Below are positions 52,517-60,621 of a stretch of 64,000 nucleotides of DNA, piece after piece. Numbering within the stretch: position 1 is the stretch's first letter; every line of letters starts with the position of its first letter. Source of the DNA: Pseudobacter sp. (GTDB taxonomy: Bacteria > Bacteroidota > Bacteroidia > Chitinophagales > Chitinophagaceae). The notes under the pieces were generated by a model that had not been told where the DNA came from, made no database searches, and saw only the letters and a program-made list of their open reading frames with translations. Made by a program: the position numbers and the translations under genes. The stretch is from positions 62,001-126,000 of the forward strand of contig JAFIGX010000013.1 of NCBI GenBank assembly GCA_017849455.1, written 5' to 3'.

Positions 52517-53113
52517 CTATTTTGAATGCCGTGCCTGTAATATACGCACGACCGACTGCAAATTATAGCCTTTTGCGTTAAGTAAAACCAAATAGTGGAA
52601 AAGCAGGTCGGCGGCTTCATTGAGGAACAGCTCTTCATTGGAATCCTTTGCTTCGATCACCAGTTCTACGGCTTCTTCTCCCACTTTCTGCGCGATCTTG
52701 TTGATGCCTTTGCCGAACAGGTCCTTTACATAGGATTTGGCGTCCGTACTTTTTTTGCGCAGCTCGATGATATCTTCGAGATAATACAGGAAATCATCGG
52801 AGTGATTGCGCTCGCTCCAGCAGGTATCGGCCCCTGTATGGCAGGTGGGGCCCAATGGATGGGCTTTGATGAGCAGGGTATCGTTATCGCAGTCCGACAA
52901 TACCTCTTTCACCAACAAATGATGCCCGCTCTCCTCTCCTTTTGTCCACAACCTTTTCTTGCTGCGGCTATAAAAAGTGACCTTCCCCTCAGCCATTGTC
53001 TTTTGAAGGGCTTCCTCATTCATAAAACCAAGCATCAACACTTTCTGTGTTTTGTTGTCCTGGATGACGGCGGGCACGAGGCCATCGGCGTATTTTTTAA
53101 AATCTATTTTCAT
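52517..53113 (-). CDS. hisIE: Phosphoribosyl-AMP cyclohydrolase / phosphoribosyl-ATP pyrophosphatase
   Basis: 198 aa, fused HisI and HisE, catalysing steps 2 and 3 of histidine synthesis. The HisI part (1-105) has LMLGFMNEEALQKTMAEGKVTFYSRSKKRLWTKGEESGH and the zinc-binding DCDNDTLLIKAHPLGPTCHTG. The HisE part (~110-198) has SYVKDLFGKGINKIAQKVGEEAVELVIEA and the last helix with LLFHYLVLL. It lies 9 bp after the small membrane ORF that follows hisF. Both functions appear intact. Confidence 0.96.
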   Translation of the reverse strand: MKIDFKKYADGLVPAVIQDNKTQKVLMLGFMNEEALQKTMAEGKVTFYSRSKKRLWTKGEESGHHLLVKEVLSDCDNDTLLIKAHPLGPTCHTGADTCWSERNHSDDFLYYLEDIIELRKKSTDAKSYVKDLFGKGINKIAQKVGEEAVELVIEAKDSNEELFLNEAADLLFHYLVLLNAKGYNLQSVVRILQARHSK

Positions 53114-53122
53114 GTACTGATA

Positions 53123-53281
53123 TTATTCTTTCGCATTTTGCTTTTTCAGGAGTTCAATTAATTCTTCCTGTTTTTCTTGTAATCTTTCCCTTCGGTGACG
53201 GCTTCTGTCCGCTTGTTTGTTTTTCAGGTAAGTGAAAAGCCAGAAGGCAACGATAAACAGGAAAAGTACCCAGAATATCAT
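53123..53281 (-). CDS. Small single-pass membrane protein between hisF and hisIE
   Basis: 52 aa: one hydrophobic helix ([19 protein letters not shown], residues 1-19) followed by a strongly charged cytoplasmic tail that could form a coiled coil ([18 protein letters not shown]). Its ATG overlaps the hisF TGA as ATGA, and it ends 9 bp before hisIE, so it is translated as part of the operon. It is short enough to be missed by routine annotation. I do not recognise it; a link to histidine synthesis is only positional. Confidence 0.65.
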   Translation of the reverse strand: MIFWVLFLFIVAFWLFTYLKNKQADRSRHRRERLQEKQEELIELLKKQNAKE

Positions 53282-54039
53282 ACGGGTCTTACATTTACAT
53301 GTTGTTCCTGCAAATATCCCTTTAATTCCGGAATTGCAATTTCTTTGAAATGGAAGATGCTGGCAGCCAGCGCTGCATCTGCTTTGCCTTGCTCAAACAC
53401 TTCCGCAAAATGTTGCATGGCGCCGCCGCCGCCGCTGGCGATCACCGGAACGGGCAGACTGGTAGCCAGTTTCCGGGTAATATCGATCGCAAAACCCTGG
53501 CGGGTGCCATCATGGTTCATCGAAGTAAGAAGTATCTCTCCCGCTCCCATCGATACACCCTGTTTTGCCCAATCCAGGCAAACAGTATCCGTTTTTACCC
53601 GGCCTCCATTGAGATACACGTACCATTCGCCATCTTCTTCCTGCCTCGTATCGATGGCCAGTACCACGCACTGGCTCCCGAATTCTTTGGCAAGCGCTTC
53701 GATAAGACCGGGATTTTTGAAGGCAGCGGTGTTCACAGATATTTTATCTGCCCCATTCTGCAATAAATAATGCACATCCTCCACACTGCTGATGCCCCCA
53801 CCTACGGTGAAAGGGATATTGATATGATGCGCGATGCGGTTCACCAGTTCGCGCAAAGTCTTTCTTTTTTCATTGGTGGCCGTGATATCGAGAAAGACCA
53901 GTTCATCGGCTCCCTGTTGCGCATAGAGAGCGCCCAGTTCAACCGGGTCGCCCGCATCACGGAGGTTTACGAAATTGGTGCCTTTCACGGTGCGGCCGTC
54001 TTTGATATCGAGACAGGGTATGATCCTTTTACAAAGCAT
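53278..54039 (-). CDS. hisF: Imidazole glycerol phosphate synthase, cyclase subunit
   Basis: 253 aa from the ATG at 54039 ([16 protein letters not shown]), which gives the normal HisF start; 17 more codons are open upstream. TIM barrel with the two catalytic aspartates in CLDIKDG and AIDTRQE, phosphate-binding [28 protein letters not shown] and [13 protein letters not shown]. It uses ammonia from HisH to make imidazole glycerol phosphate and AICAR. It lies 11 bp after hisA. Complete and typical. Confidence 0.97.
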   Translation of the reverse strand: MLCKRIIPCLDIKDGRTVKGTNFVNLRDAGDPVELGALYAQQGADELVFLDITATNEKRKTLRELVNRIAHHINIPFTVGGGISSVEDVHYLLQNGADKISVNTAAFKNPGLIEALAKEFGSQCVVLAIDTRQEEDGEWYVYLNGGRVKTDTVCLDWAKQGVSMGAGEILLTSMNHDGTRQGFAIDITRKLATSLPVPVIASGGGGAMQHFAEVFEQGKADAALAASIFHFKEIAIPELKGYLQEQHVNVRPV

Positions 54040-54050
54040 GATTGCAGTAA

Positions 54051-54770
54051 TTATTTTTGGAACTGAACAAGTTCTTTTATGGTAATACATCCTTCATAGA
54101 TGGCCTTGCCGATGATCACGCCCTTACAGCCTGTCTCCTGCAATTGCTCAATATCCGCCATACTGCTCACGCCCCCACTGGCAATGAAATGCAGTGAGGG
54201 AAATCTCTCCAGGATATTTTTATACAGGTCAATGGCAGGGCCCTGCAACAGCCCATCCCTGCTCACATCGGTACAGAAGATCTGCTCCACTCCATGCGCT
54301 GAATATTTTTCAATAAGATCATATATCCAAATATCTGTTGTTTCCAACCAGCCTGCCACGGCGATCTTTTCATCTTTCACATCGGCCCCCAACAGGAAAC
54401 GGGACGGCCCGTATTGCTGTAACCATTGCAGGAACTCATTTTCATTTTTTACAGCGATACTGCCGACAGTAGCGAGCGCTGCACCGGAATTGAAGACAAT
54501 GTCTACATCTGCTACGGATTTGATGCCACCACCAAAATCGATCACCAGTGAAGTCTTCCCGGCAATACTTTCCAGCACTTTCCAGTTCTTCACGGCTCCT
54601 GCTTTGGCCCCATCGAGGTCTACGAGGTGCAACCTTTCCAGTCCTGCATCCTCAAATGCCTTTGCCACTTCCAGCGGGTTCTCGTTATATATCTTCTTTT
54701 GTTGGTAATCGCCTTGCGTGAGGCGCACGCATTTGCCGTCAATGATATCGATGGCCGGTATGATCTGCAT
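54051..54770 (-). CDS. hisA: ProFAR isomerase (1-(5-phosphoribosyl)-5-[(5-phosphoribosylamino)methylideneamino]imidazole-4-carboxamide isomerase)
   Basis: 239 aa TIM barrel catalysing the Amadori rearrangement of step 4. Catalytic Asp in [15 protein letters not shown], second Asp in [14 protein letters not shown], and phosphate loops [16 protein letters not shown] and [14 protein letters not shown] separate trpF exists in the same cluster, so this is a dedicated HisA rather than a bifunctional PriA. It lies 14 bp after hisH. Confidence 0.97.
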   Translation of the reverse strand: MQIIPAIDIIDGKCVRLTQGDYQQKKIYNENPLEVAKAFEDAGLERLHLVDLDGAKAGAVKNWKVLESIAGKTSLVIDFGGGIKSVADVDIVFNSGAALATVGSIAVKNENEFLQWLQQYGPSRFLLGADVKDEKIAVAGWLETTDIWIYDLIEKYSAHGVEQIFCTDVSRDGLLQGPAIDLYKNILERFPSLHFIASGGVSSMADIEQLQETGCKGVIIGKAIYEGCITIKELVQFQK

Positions 54771-54784
54771 AATAATAGCCGGAT

Positions 54785-55384
54785 TTATAGGCTTAAAAAA
54801 TTTCGAAGGATCTGTTCACCAGTTCCGGCGCTTTTTTCCGGGTGGAACTGGACGCCGTAAAAATTCTTTTTATGAAGGCCCGAACTATACGGTTGCACGT
54901 AATCGGTAGTAGCGATCGTATGCCCGCCCAGTGAAGCATAATACCCATGCACGAAATAACAGTAACTGCCGTCGGGCACTTTATCGAACAGGGGCGATCG
55001 CAGGTCCCCGATCGTATTCCAGCCGATCTGCGGGATCTTGTAGCCCTGTACTTCTCCTGCACCGGGACTGAACAACTTTACCTTCTCTTCAAAAATACCC
55101 AGACAGCGTGTATCGTTCTCTTCGCTGTAGGAGCACATCAATTGCATACCCAGACAAATGCCCAGTACCGGTTGCTGCAATTGCCGTAATAATTCATCGA
55201 GCCCCCGCTCTTCCAGGTAGCGCATGGCGCTGCTCGCTTCTCCCACACCGGGGAAGATCACTTTGCCTGCTTTGCGCAGCGTTTCATGATCGTCCGTTAC
55301 GATGGCTTCCGCACCGATCCGTTCCAATGCATAGAGTACAGATTGAATATTGCCTGCATTATATTTTACAATGGCTAATGACAT
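54785..55384 (-). CDS. hisH: Imidazole glycerol phosphate synthase, glutamine amidotransferase subunit
   Basis: 199 aa from the ATG at 55384 (MSLAIVKYNAGNIQSV). Class I glutaminase with nucleophile Cys in GICLGMQLM and the His-Glu pair in GVQFHPEKS. It hydrolyses glutamine and channels ammonia through HisF. Its ATG is one base after the trpA stop codon, so trp and his genes are tightly fused into one transcript; this joint is the right-hand boundary of the trp insertion. Confidence 0.97.
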   Translation of the reverse strand: MSLAIVKYNAGNIQSVLYALERIGAEAIVTDDHETLRKAGKVIFPGVGEASSAMRYLEERGLDELLRQLQQPVLGICLGMQLMCSYSEENDTRCLGIFEEKVKLFSPGAGEVQGYKIPQIGWNTIGDLRSPLFDKVPDGSYCYFVHGYYASLGGHTIATTDYVQPYSSGLHKKNFYGVQFHPEKSAGTGEQILRNFLSL

Positions 55385-55385
55385 C

Positions 55386-56156
55386 TCAATTAAGAATAGC
55401 GGTGATGAATTGTTTGGTAGCAGCCTGCACATCGCGGGCGCCTTCCAGCGCCTTGATGAAAGCAGTTCCTATAATAGCGCCGTTGGCATGTACGCCGGCC
55501 GCTTCGAAACTTGCTTTGTCCCTGATGCCGAAACCCACCAGCACCGGGTTGTTCAGCCTCATGTTCTGTAATCTGTTCAGATAATCATCCACAGCAGTCA
55601 TATCCTTATCTTTCCCGGTAGTAGAGGAGGAAGACACGGCATACAGGAACCCAGTGCTCAGGGAATCCAGTTTGCGGACGCGCTCTTCGGATGTTTCAGG
55701 TGTTACCAGGAAGATGAAATCCAGTCCGTGTTTTTTGATCAGTGGACCATATTCCGTTTCAAATTCATATTCGGGCAGGTCGGGCAGGATCAGTCCATCC
55801 ACACCGGCGGCGGCGGCGTCTGCACAAAATTTTTCAAACCCATATTGCAGTACAGGGTTCATATATCCCATCAGGATCACCGGGATGCTGATATTCTTCC
55901 GGAAGTCCTGCAATTGTTCAAACAATTTTTTGATGGTCATGCCATTCCGCAATGCGATGGTGCTACTGGCCTGGATCACGGGCCCATCGGCCAGTGGATC
56001 GCTGTAGGGCATGCCCAGTTCTACCAGGTCAGCGCCGCTTTCCTGCAGTGCGCGCATGATGGTAAGGGTACTATCAAGCGCAGGATAACCTGCGGTGCAA
56101 TACACATTGAGCACTTTTTTATTCTTCCGTTTAAAGAGTTCCTGTATCCTGCTCAT
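55386..56156 (-). CDS. trpA: Tryptophan synthase alpha chain
   Basis: 256 aa TIM barrel that cleaves indole-3-glycerol phosphate to indole and glyceraldehyde-3-phosphate, passing indole to TrpB. Catalytic Glu and Asp are in VELGMPYSDPLADGP. YMNPVLQYGFEKF, GLILPDLPEYE and FLVTPETSEERV are normal; GFGIRDKAS and GAIIGTAFIKAL close the barrel. It lies 36 bp after trpB. Length and motifs are complete. Confidence 0.97.
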   Translation of the reverse strand: MSRIQELFKRKNKKVLNVYCTAGYPALDSTLTIMRALQESGADLVELGMPYSDPLADGPVIQASSTIALRNGMTIKKLFEQLQDFRKNISIPVILMGYMNPVLQYGFEKFCADAAAAGVDGLILPDLPEYEFETEYGPLIKKHGLDFIFLVTPETSEERVRKLDSLSTGFLYAVSSSSTTGKDKDMTAVDDYLNRLQNMRLNNPVLVGFGIRDKASFEAAGVHANGAIIGTAFIKALEGARDVQAATKQFITAILN

Positions 56157-56192
56157 GGTTTTTTGTTGCTTGATTCGAAGTTTCAGATACTT

Positions 56193-57392
56193 TTAGCTTT
56201 GACTATCCATGGCCTTCATATAAGTAGCCAGGTCCTTATCTCCTCTGCCCGATAAACAGATCACGATATGCTCACCTGCTTTTAATTTCAATTGCTTCAG
56301 TGCTGCCAGTGCATGTGCCGATTCCAGCGCAGGTATGATGCCTTCCAGTTTTGCAAGCTCAAAAGCGGCATCCAGTGCTTCCTGGTCGGTGGCGCTGAGG
56401 AACTGACCGCGACCGCTTTGGAATAAATTGGCATGGAGCGGCCCGATGCCAGGATAATCCAGTCCGGCCGAAATACTATGCGGCTCCACCACCTGCCCGT
56501 CTTCCGTTTGCATCACCAGGCTCTTGCTTCCGTGCAGGATGCCCGGCCTTCCGAGTTGTGTGGTAGCGGCGCTCATTCCGCTATGAATGCCATGGCCTGC
56601 TGCTTCCACGGCCACGAGTTGTACAGAGGGTTCATCGAGGTAATGATAGAATGCACCGGCTGCATTGCTGCCGCCACCTACGCAGGCGATCACGCGGGCG
56701 GGCAGTTCACTGCCTGTTTTTTCCTTCAACTGCTTCCGCACCTCTTCACTGATCACACTCTGGAACCTGGCCACCATATCCGGGTAAGGATGGGGGCCCA
56801 CTACAGAGCCGATAATATAATGAGTATCGAGAGGATTATTGATCCAGTCGCGGATCGCTTCATTGGTCGCATCCTTCAAAGTCTTGCTGCCGCTGGTTGC
56901 CGGGATAACGGTAGCACCGAGCATTTTCATTCTTGCCACATTGGGAGCCTGCCGCTCGATATCCTTCTCACCCATATATACGATACATTCCATTCCTTTC
57001 AATGCGCAGACCGTTGCAGTGGCTACTCCGTGCTGGCCTGCACCTGTTTCAGCGATGATCCTTTTCTTGCCCAGTCTTTGCGCCAGCAGGATCTGCCCGA
57101 TGGTATTGTTCACTTTGTGGGCGCCTGTATGGCAGAGGTCTTCCCGCTTCAGGAAGAAGGCAGCGCCATACCGTTCACTCAGTCGCTGCGCGAAGTAGAG
57201 CGGTGTGGGCCTTCCCACATAATCCCTTAGCAATCCTTCAAACTCTTTGCGGAAGCCGGGCTCACTGGTGATGGCCAGGTATTTTGTCCGTAATTCTTCC
57301 ACATTGGGATGCAGCATTTCAGGGATGTATGCCCCACCGAATTGTCCATAATAGCCTTGTGCTGAAGGCTGCTGGTATGTTGTCTGAACCAT
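56193..57392 (-). CDS. trpB: Tryptophan synthase beta chain
   Basis: 399 aa PLP enzyme condensing indole and serine into tryptophan. The PLP lysine is in [13 protein letters not shown], the phosphate loop is [10 protein letters not shown], and [14 protein letters not shown] and [17 protein letters not shown] are typical of TrpB1. It starts [10 protein letters not shown] and lies 13 bp after trpF. Complete. Confidence 0.98.
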   Translation of the reverse strand: MVQTTYQQPSAQGYYGQFGGAYIPEMLHPNVEELRTKYLAITSEPGFRKEFEGLLRDYVGRPTPLYFAQRLSERYGAAFFLKREDLCHTGAHKVNNTIGQILLAQRLGKKRIIAETGAGQHGVATATVCALKGMECIVYMGEKDIERQAPNVARMKMLGATVIPATSGSKTLKDATNEAIRDWINNPLDTHYIIGSVVGPHPYPDMVARFQSVISEEVRKQLKEKTGSELPARVIACVGGGSNAAGAFYHYLDEPSVQLVAVEAAGHGIHSGMSAATTQLGRPGILHGSKSLVMQTEDGQVVEPHSISAGLDYPGIGPLHANLFQSGRGQFLSATDQEALDAAFELAKLEGIIPALESAHALAALKQLKLKAGEHIVICLSGRGDKDLATYMKAMDSQS

Positions 57393-57405
57393 GATCTGAT
57401 GTTTT

Positions 57406-58038
57406 TTAATCTCTCAGTTTCGCCACGAACTGCCCTATCTTTTCCAAATCCTTTATCCCTGGGCTCACTTCGAATTTGCTATTGATATCGATTGCGAAGA
57501 GCGCTTTGGCCACCGGCTCTTCCGTGAATGCTTTTAGATTTTCTTCATCACCTGGCTCGATGCCGCCACTCAGGAAAAAAGGTTTACCGATGGTAGTACC
57601 TTTCAAAATGCTCCAGTCGAATTTTTTACCAGTGCCTCCGTATCCTGCGCCCATGGTGTCGAACATGAACATATCGCATACATCCATGTACGGCCTGATC
57701 ATCCATTCCACGCTGTCATTATCACTCAACCTGAACGCTTTCACCACGGAAACATAATCGGCGATCTTCTCGCAGTATTTCGGGGATTCGTCGCCGTGAA
57801 GCTGTACGATATGCAGGCGGCATTCATCCACCATGTGCAGCACTTCTTCGATAGTTGCGTTCACGAATACGCCCACCTTATTGATATTGTTCTCCTTGCG
57901 GATCTGGGTGGTGGTCATGTGCTTGAACACGTAGCGGGGGCTTTTGGGATAAAAGATAAATCCCGCAAAGGTAACGCCCATGTCTGCCAGACTTTCTACC
58001 TGCTCCTGCTGTGTCATGCCACATACTTTTACTCTCAT
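57406..58038 (-). CDS. trpF: Phosphoribosylanthranilate isomerase
   Basis: 210 aa TIM barrel for the Amadori rearrangement of phosphoribosylanthranilate. The catalytic Cys is in [52 protein letters not shown] and [15 protein letters not shown] are family blocks. It is separated from trpC by 115 bp containing a perfect 32-bp inverted repeat, the only long gap inside the trp genes. Confidence 0.96.
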   Translation of the reverse strand: MRVKVCGMTQQEQVESLADMGVTFAGFIFYPKSPRYVFKHMTTTQIRKENNINKVGVFVNATIEEVLHMVDECRLHIVQLHGDESPKYCEKIADYVSVVKAFRLSDNDSVEWMIRPYMDVCDMFMFDTMGAGYGGTGKKFDWSILKGTTIGKPFFLSGGIEPGDEENLKAFTEEPVAKALFAIDINSKFEVSPGIKDLEKIGQFVAKLRD

Positions 58039-58064
58039 GCTTTTCAGATTTTAAGTGTTAAAAG

Positions 58065-58177
58065 GAAGTATGAGGTATGAGGTCAGAGGTCTGAAGACCC
58101 GAATAGCCGGAAAGTTCGTGCCATAGGGCACTTCAGACCTCTGACCTCATACCTCATACTTCATACTTCTGACCTCG
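58065..58177. repeat. Family C perfect inverted repeat between trpC and trpF
   Basis: The arms at 58065-58096 (starting GAAGTATGAGGTATGAGG) and 58131-58162 are perfect 32-bp reverse complements with a 34-bp loop; further units run to 58177. It encodes the last residues (RGQKYEV) and stop of TrpC. Inside an operon, it may cause processing, partial termination or mRNA protection. Confidence 0.9.
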
Positions 58178-58951
58178 TAACTCCGCCACGAACGAAGCGA
58201 ACGCTGCTCCCGGATCAGGCTCTTTCATGAAATTCTCCCCGATCAGGAAGCCATGAAAGCCATGATCTCTGAACAGCCGGATATTCGCTGCTGAATAGAT
58301 GCCGCTCTCTGCAATTTTGATGGTCCCGGCCGGTAACCTGGTTGCCATGGCCAGGCTCCTTTCGATGTCGACCTCAAAGGTTTTCAGGTTGCGGTTATTG
58401 ATCCCTATCAGCCCGGTATCATCGCAGATATGGACCAGTTCCGATTCATCGTGCAGTTCGAGCAATACTTCCAGTTGGAGGCTTCGGGCCGTTGCTGCCA
58501 GTTGCTTTACCTGGGCCGGACTTAAACAGGCTGCTATTAGCAGCACCACATCCGCACCCATGGCCCTTGCTTCCACCAGTTGGTACTCATCGATGATAAA
58601 ATCCTTGCGGAGAATGGGAATAGGGTTCACTCTCGCTTTCAAAAGGTCTTCCGTACTGCCGCCAAAAAAATACTCATCTGTGAGCACCGATAAACCCGAA
58701 GCGCCGTTGCCAGAATAGGCGCCGGTTACCTGTACCACATCTGCCTGGGCATTGATAATGCCTTTGGAGGGCGATCTCCTTTTAAATTCCGCGATGATCC
58801 CTGTTCGCTGTTCATCCAGCAGGAACTGCCGCAACGATAATACCGGGCGGGAAAATAATACATTTTTCTCCAGTACTGCCACTGGTGTTTGCGCTTTCCT
58901 TTCTGCTACTTCATTTTTTTTGTGAGCGATGATCGTATCCAGGATATTCAT
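58154..58951 (-). CDS. trpC: Indole-3-glycerol phosphate synthase
   Basis: 265 aa TIM barrel that closes the indole ring. IIAEFKRRSPSKGIINAQADV carries the substrate-binding and catalytic Lys; VLTDEYFFGGS, LRKDFIIDEYQL, GINNRNLKTFEVD and IAESGIYSAANI are typical. The final seven residues (RGQKYEV) and TGA are made of family C repeat sequence, so the tail is probably foreign to the fold. It lies 37 bp after trpD. Confidence 0.97.
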   Translation of the reverse strand: MNILDTIIAHKKNEVAERKAQTPVAVLEKNVLFSRPVLSLRQFLLDEQRTGIIAEFKRRSPSKGIINAQADVVQVTGAYSGNGASGLSVLTDEYFFGGSTEDLLKARVNPIPILRKDFIIDEYQLVEARAMGADVVLLIAACLSPAQVKQLAATARSLQLEVLLELHDESELVHICDDTGLIGINNRNLKTFEVDIERSLAMATRLPAGTIKIAESGIYSAANIRLFRDHGFHGFLIGENFMKEPDPGAAFASFVAELRGQKYEV

Positions 58952-58988
58952 CGGATCAATGATTTTTTGTTTGATGATCTGGTCCCCT

Positions 58989-59981
58989 TCACTGCAGGGC
59001 GATCAGTTTTTTCAGGACCTCATTCGCCCTTCCGCTTTCCAGGCTCTCCACAGCAGCCGCATAGGCTTCATCATAGGTCTTATGATTGCCGGTGCATTGC
59101 AGGGCCATGGCCGCATTGGCGAGTACTACCGCGTTCTGCGCCCAGCTACCTTCGCCTTTGAGTATTTTCACAAAGATCCTGGCTGCTTCTTCAACACTGT
59201 TGCCACCGTAGATATCTGAAGGAGCAACAGCCCGCTTGCCCAATTGTTCGGGGGTCATGATCTTCTCCCCCTCATTCGTGATCACTTTCGTATCGTTGGT
59301 GAGTGATATTTCATCATAACCATCGAGGCTGTGAATGATGGTGAAGGCTTTTTCCGTTTGCTGCAATAAATAATTATAGATGCGGGCCATTTCAAGATTG
59401 TAAACCCCTACGAGTTGGAATTTGGGGAATGCCGGGTTCACCATCGGCCCCAGCATATTGAAGAAGGTACGCATACCCAGGTTCTTGCGGATAGGCCCTA
59501 CTGTTTTCAGTGCCGGATGGAACAGCGGTGCATGCAGGAAGCAGATATTGCTTTCCTCCACTTCTTTTTTCAGCCTGCCCTGGTCATTCTTGAATTTATA
59601 ACCGAGCTGCTCCATCACATTGGAGGCCCCACTGATAGACGAAGCACCGTAATTACCATGCTTGGCCACTTTCTGCCCGGTGCCTGCCACTATGAAGCAG
59701 GAAAGGGTGGATATATTGAAAGTGTTCTTTCCATCGCCTCCAGTGCCGACAATATCGATGGATTGATGTCCATTAAGATCAACCGGCACACAAAGCTCCA
59801 GCAATGCATCTCTGAACCCCTGCAGCTCCAAGATGGTAATACTGCGCATAAGGTATACCGTCATAAAGGCCGTTACCTCATGTTCATTGTATAATCCCTT
59901 CCCGATATTCACCAGTGCCTCTTTCGCAGTGGCCCTGTCGAGGGTTTTGTGTTCAAATAAAAGCTGCAATATTTTTTTCAT
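58989..59981 (-). CDS. trpD: Anthranilate phosphoribosyltransferase
   Basis: 330 aa from the ATG at 59981 (MKKILQLLFEHKTLDRATA); a TTG eight codons upstream is also open. It joins anthranilate and PRPP. The PRPP loop is DIVGTGGDGKNTFNIST, followed by KHGNYGASSISGASNVMEQLGY and FLHAPLFHPALKTVGPIRKNLG. The activity shares PRPP with histidine synthesis (HisG), a metabolic reason for co-regulation with his genes. Complete. Confidence 0.97.
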   Translation of the reverse strand: MKKILQLLFEHKTLDRATAKEALVNIGKGLYNEHEVTAFMTVYLMRSITILELQGFRDALLELCVPVDLNGHQSIDIVGTGGDGKNTFNISTLSCFIVAGTGQKVAKHGNYGASSISGASNVMEQLGYKFKNDQGRLKKEVEESNICFLHAPLFHPALKTVGPIRKNLGMRTFFNMLGPMVNPAFPKFQLVGVYNLEMARIYNYLLQQTEKAFTIIHSLDGYDEISLTNDTKVITNEGEKIMTPEQLGKRAVAPSDIYGGNSVEEAARIFVKILKGEGSWAQNAVVLANAAMALQCTGNHKTYDEAYAAAVESLESGRANEVLKKLIALQ

Positions 59982-60028
59982 ATACTCATCTTCTTTAAAA
60001 TTCAACGATCTTTTTCATCGGCCCCGGT

Positions 60029-60598
60029 TCAGGCAGACAACCAGTTCCTCAAGATCTTTTCTCCCATCGGTGTCAGCACGCTCTCCGGGTGGAACTGCAC
60101 GCCCTGCACATCGTATTGTTTGTGGCGCAGGGCCATGATATACCCGTTGTCATCACGGGCAGTTACTTCCAGTGAAGCAGGGAACGCCTCATCACTGACC
60201 ACCCAACTATGGTAACGCCCTACTTCGAGTTCTGCGGGCAGTCCTTCAAACAATCTCTTTTGTTCGAGAATGCGCACCGGCGTGGCTACTCCGTGATATA
60301 CCGTGCTCAGGTTGACCAGCTTTCCCCCGAATGCCTCCCCGATGGCCTGATGGCCCAAGCAAACGCCCAGTACGGACTTACTGGCTGCATATTCTTTGAT
60401 GAGGGGTAAGAGCAGGCCCGCTTCGGTCGGGATGCCGGGGCCAGGTGAGAGAATGATCTTATCGTAATCATTTACTTTTTCCAGGGGTATCTGGTCATTG
60501 CGCACCACGTCCACCCGCTCGTGCAATATCTTTTCAACCAGGTGCACCAGGTTATAGGTAAAGGAATCATAATTATCGAAGACTAATATTTTTGCCAC
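60029..60598 (-). CDS. trpG: Anthranilate synthase component II (glutamine amidotransferase)
   Basis: 189 aa. The nucleophile Cys lies in GVCLGHQAIGEAFGG, with the His-Glu pair in GVQFHPESV, and DNYDSFTYNLVHLVE at the N-terminus. It provides ammonia to TrpE. It is 23 bp after trpE. The protein could also serve PabB for folate, as TrpG does in some bacteria; no pabB is in this window. Confidence 0.95.
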   Translation of the reverse strand: MAKILVFDNYDSFTYNLVHLVEKILHERVDVVRNDQIPLEKVNDYDKIILSPGPGIPTEAGLLLPLIKEYAASKSVLGVCLGHQAIGEAFGGKLVNLSTVYHGVATPVRILEQKRLFEGLPAELEVGRYHSWVVSDEAFPASLEVTARDDNGYIMALRHKQYDVQGVQFHPESVLTPMGEKILRNWLSA

Positions 60599-60621
60599 TA
60601 TCGTTTGTTTAGAAAGTTTAG

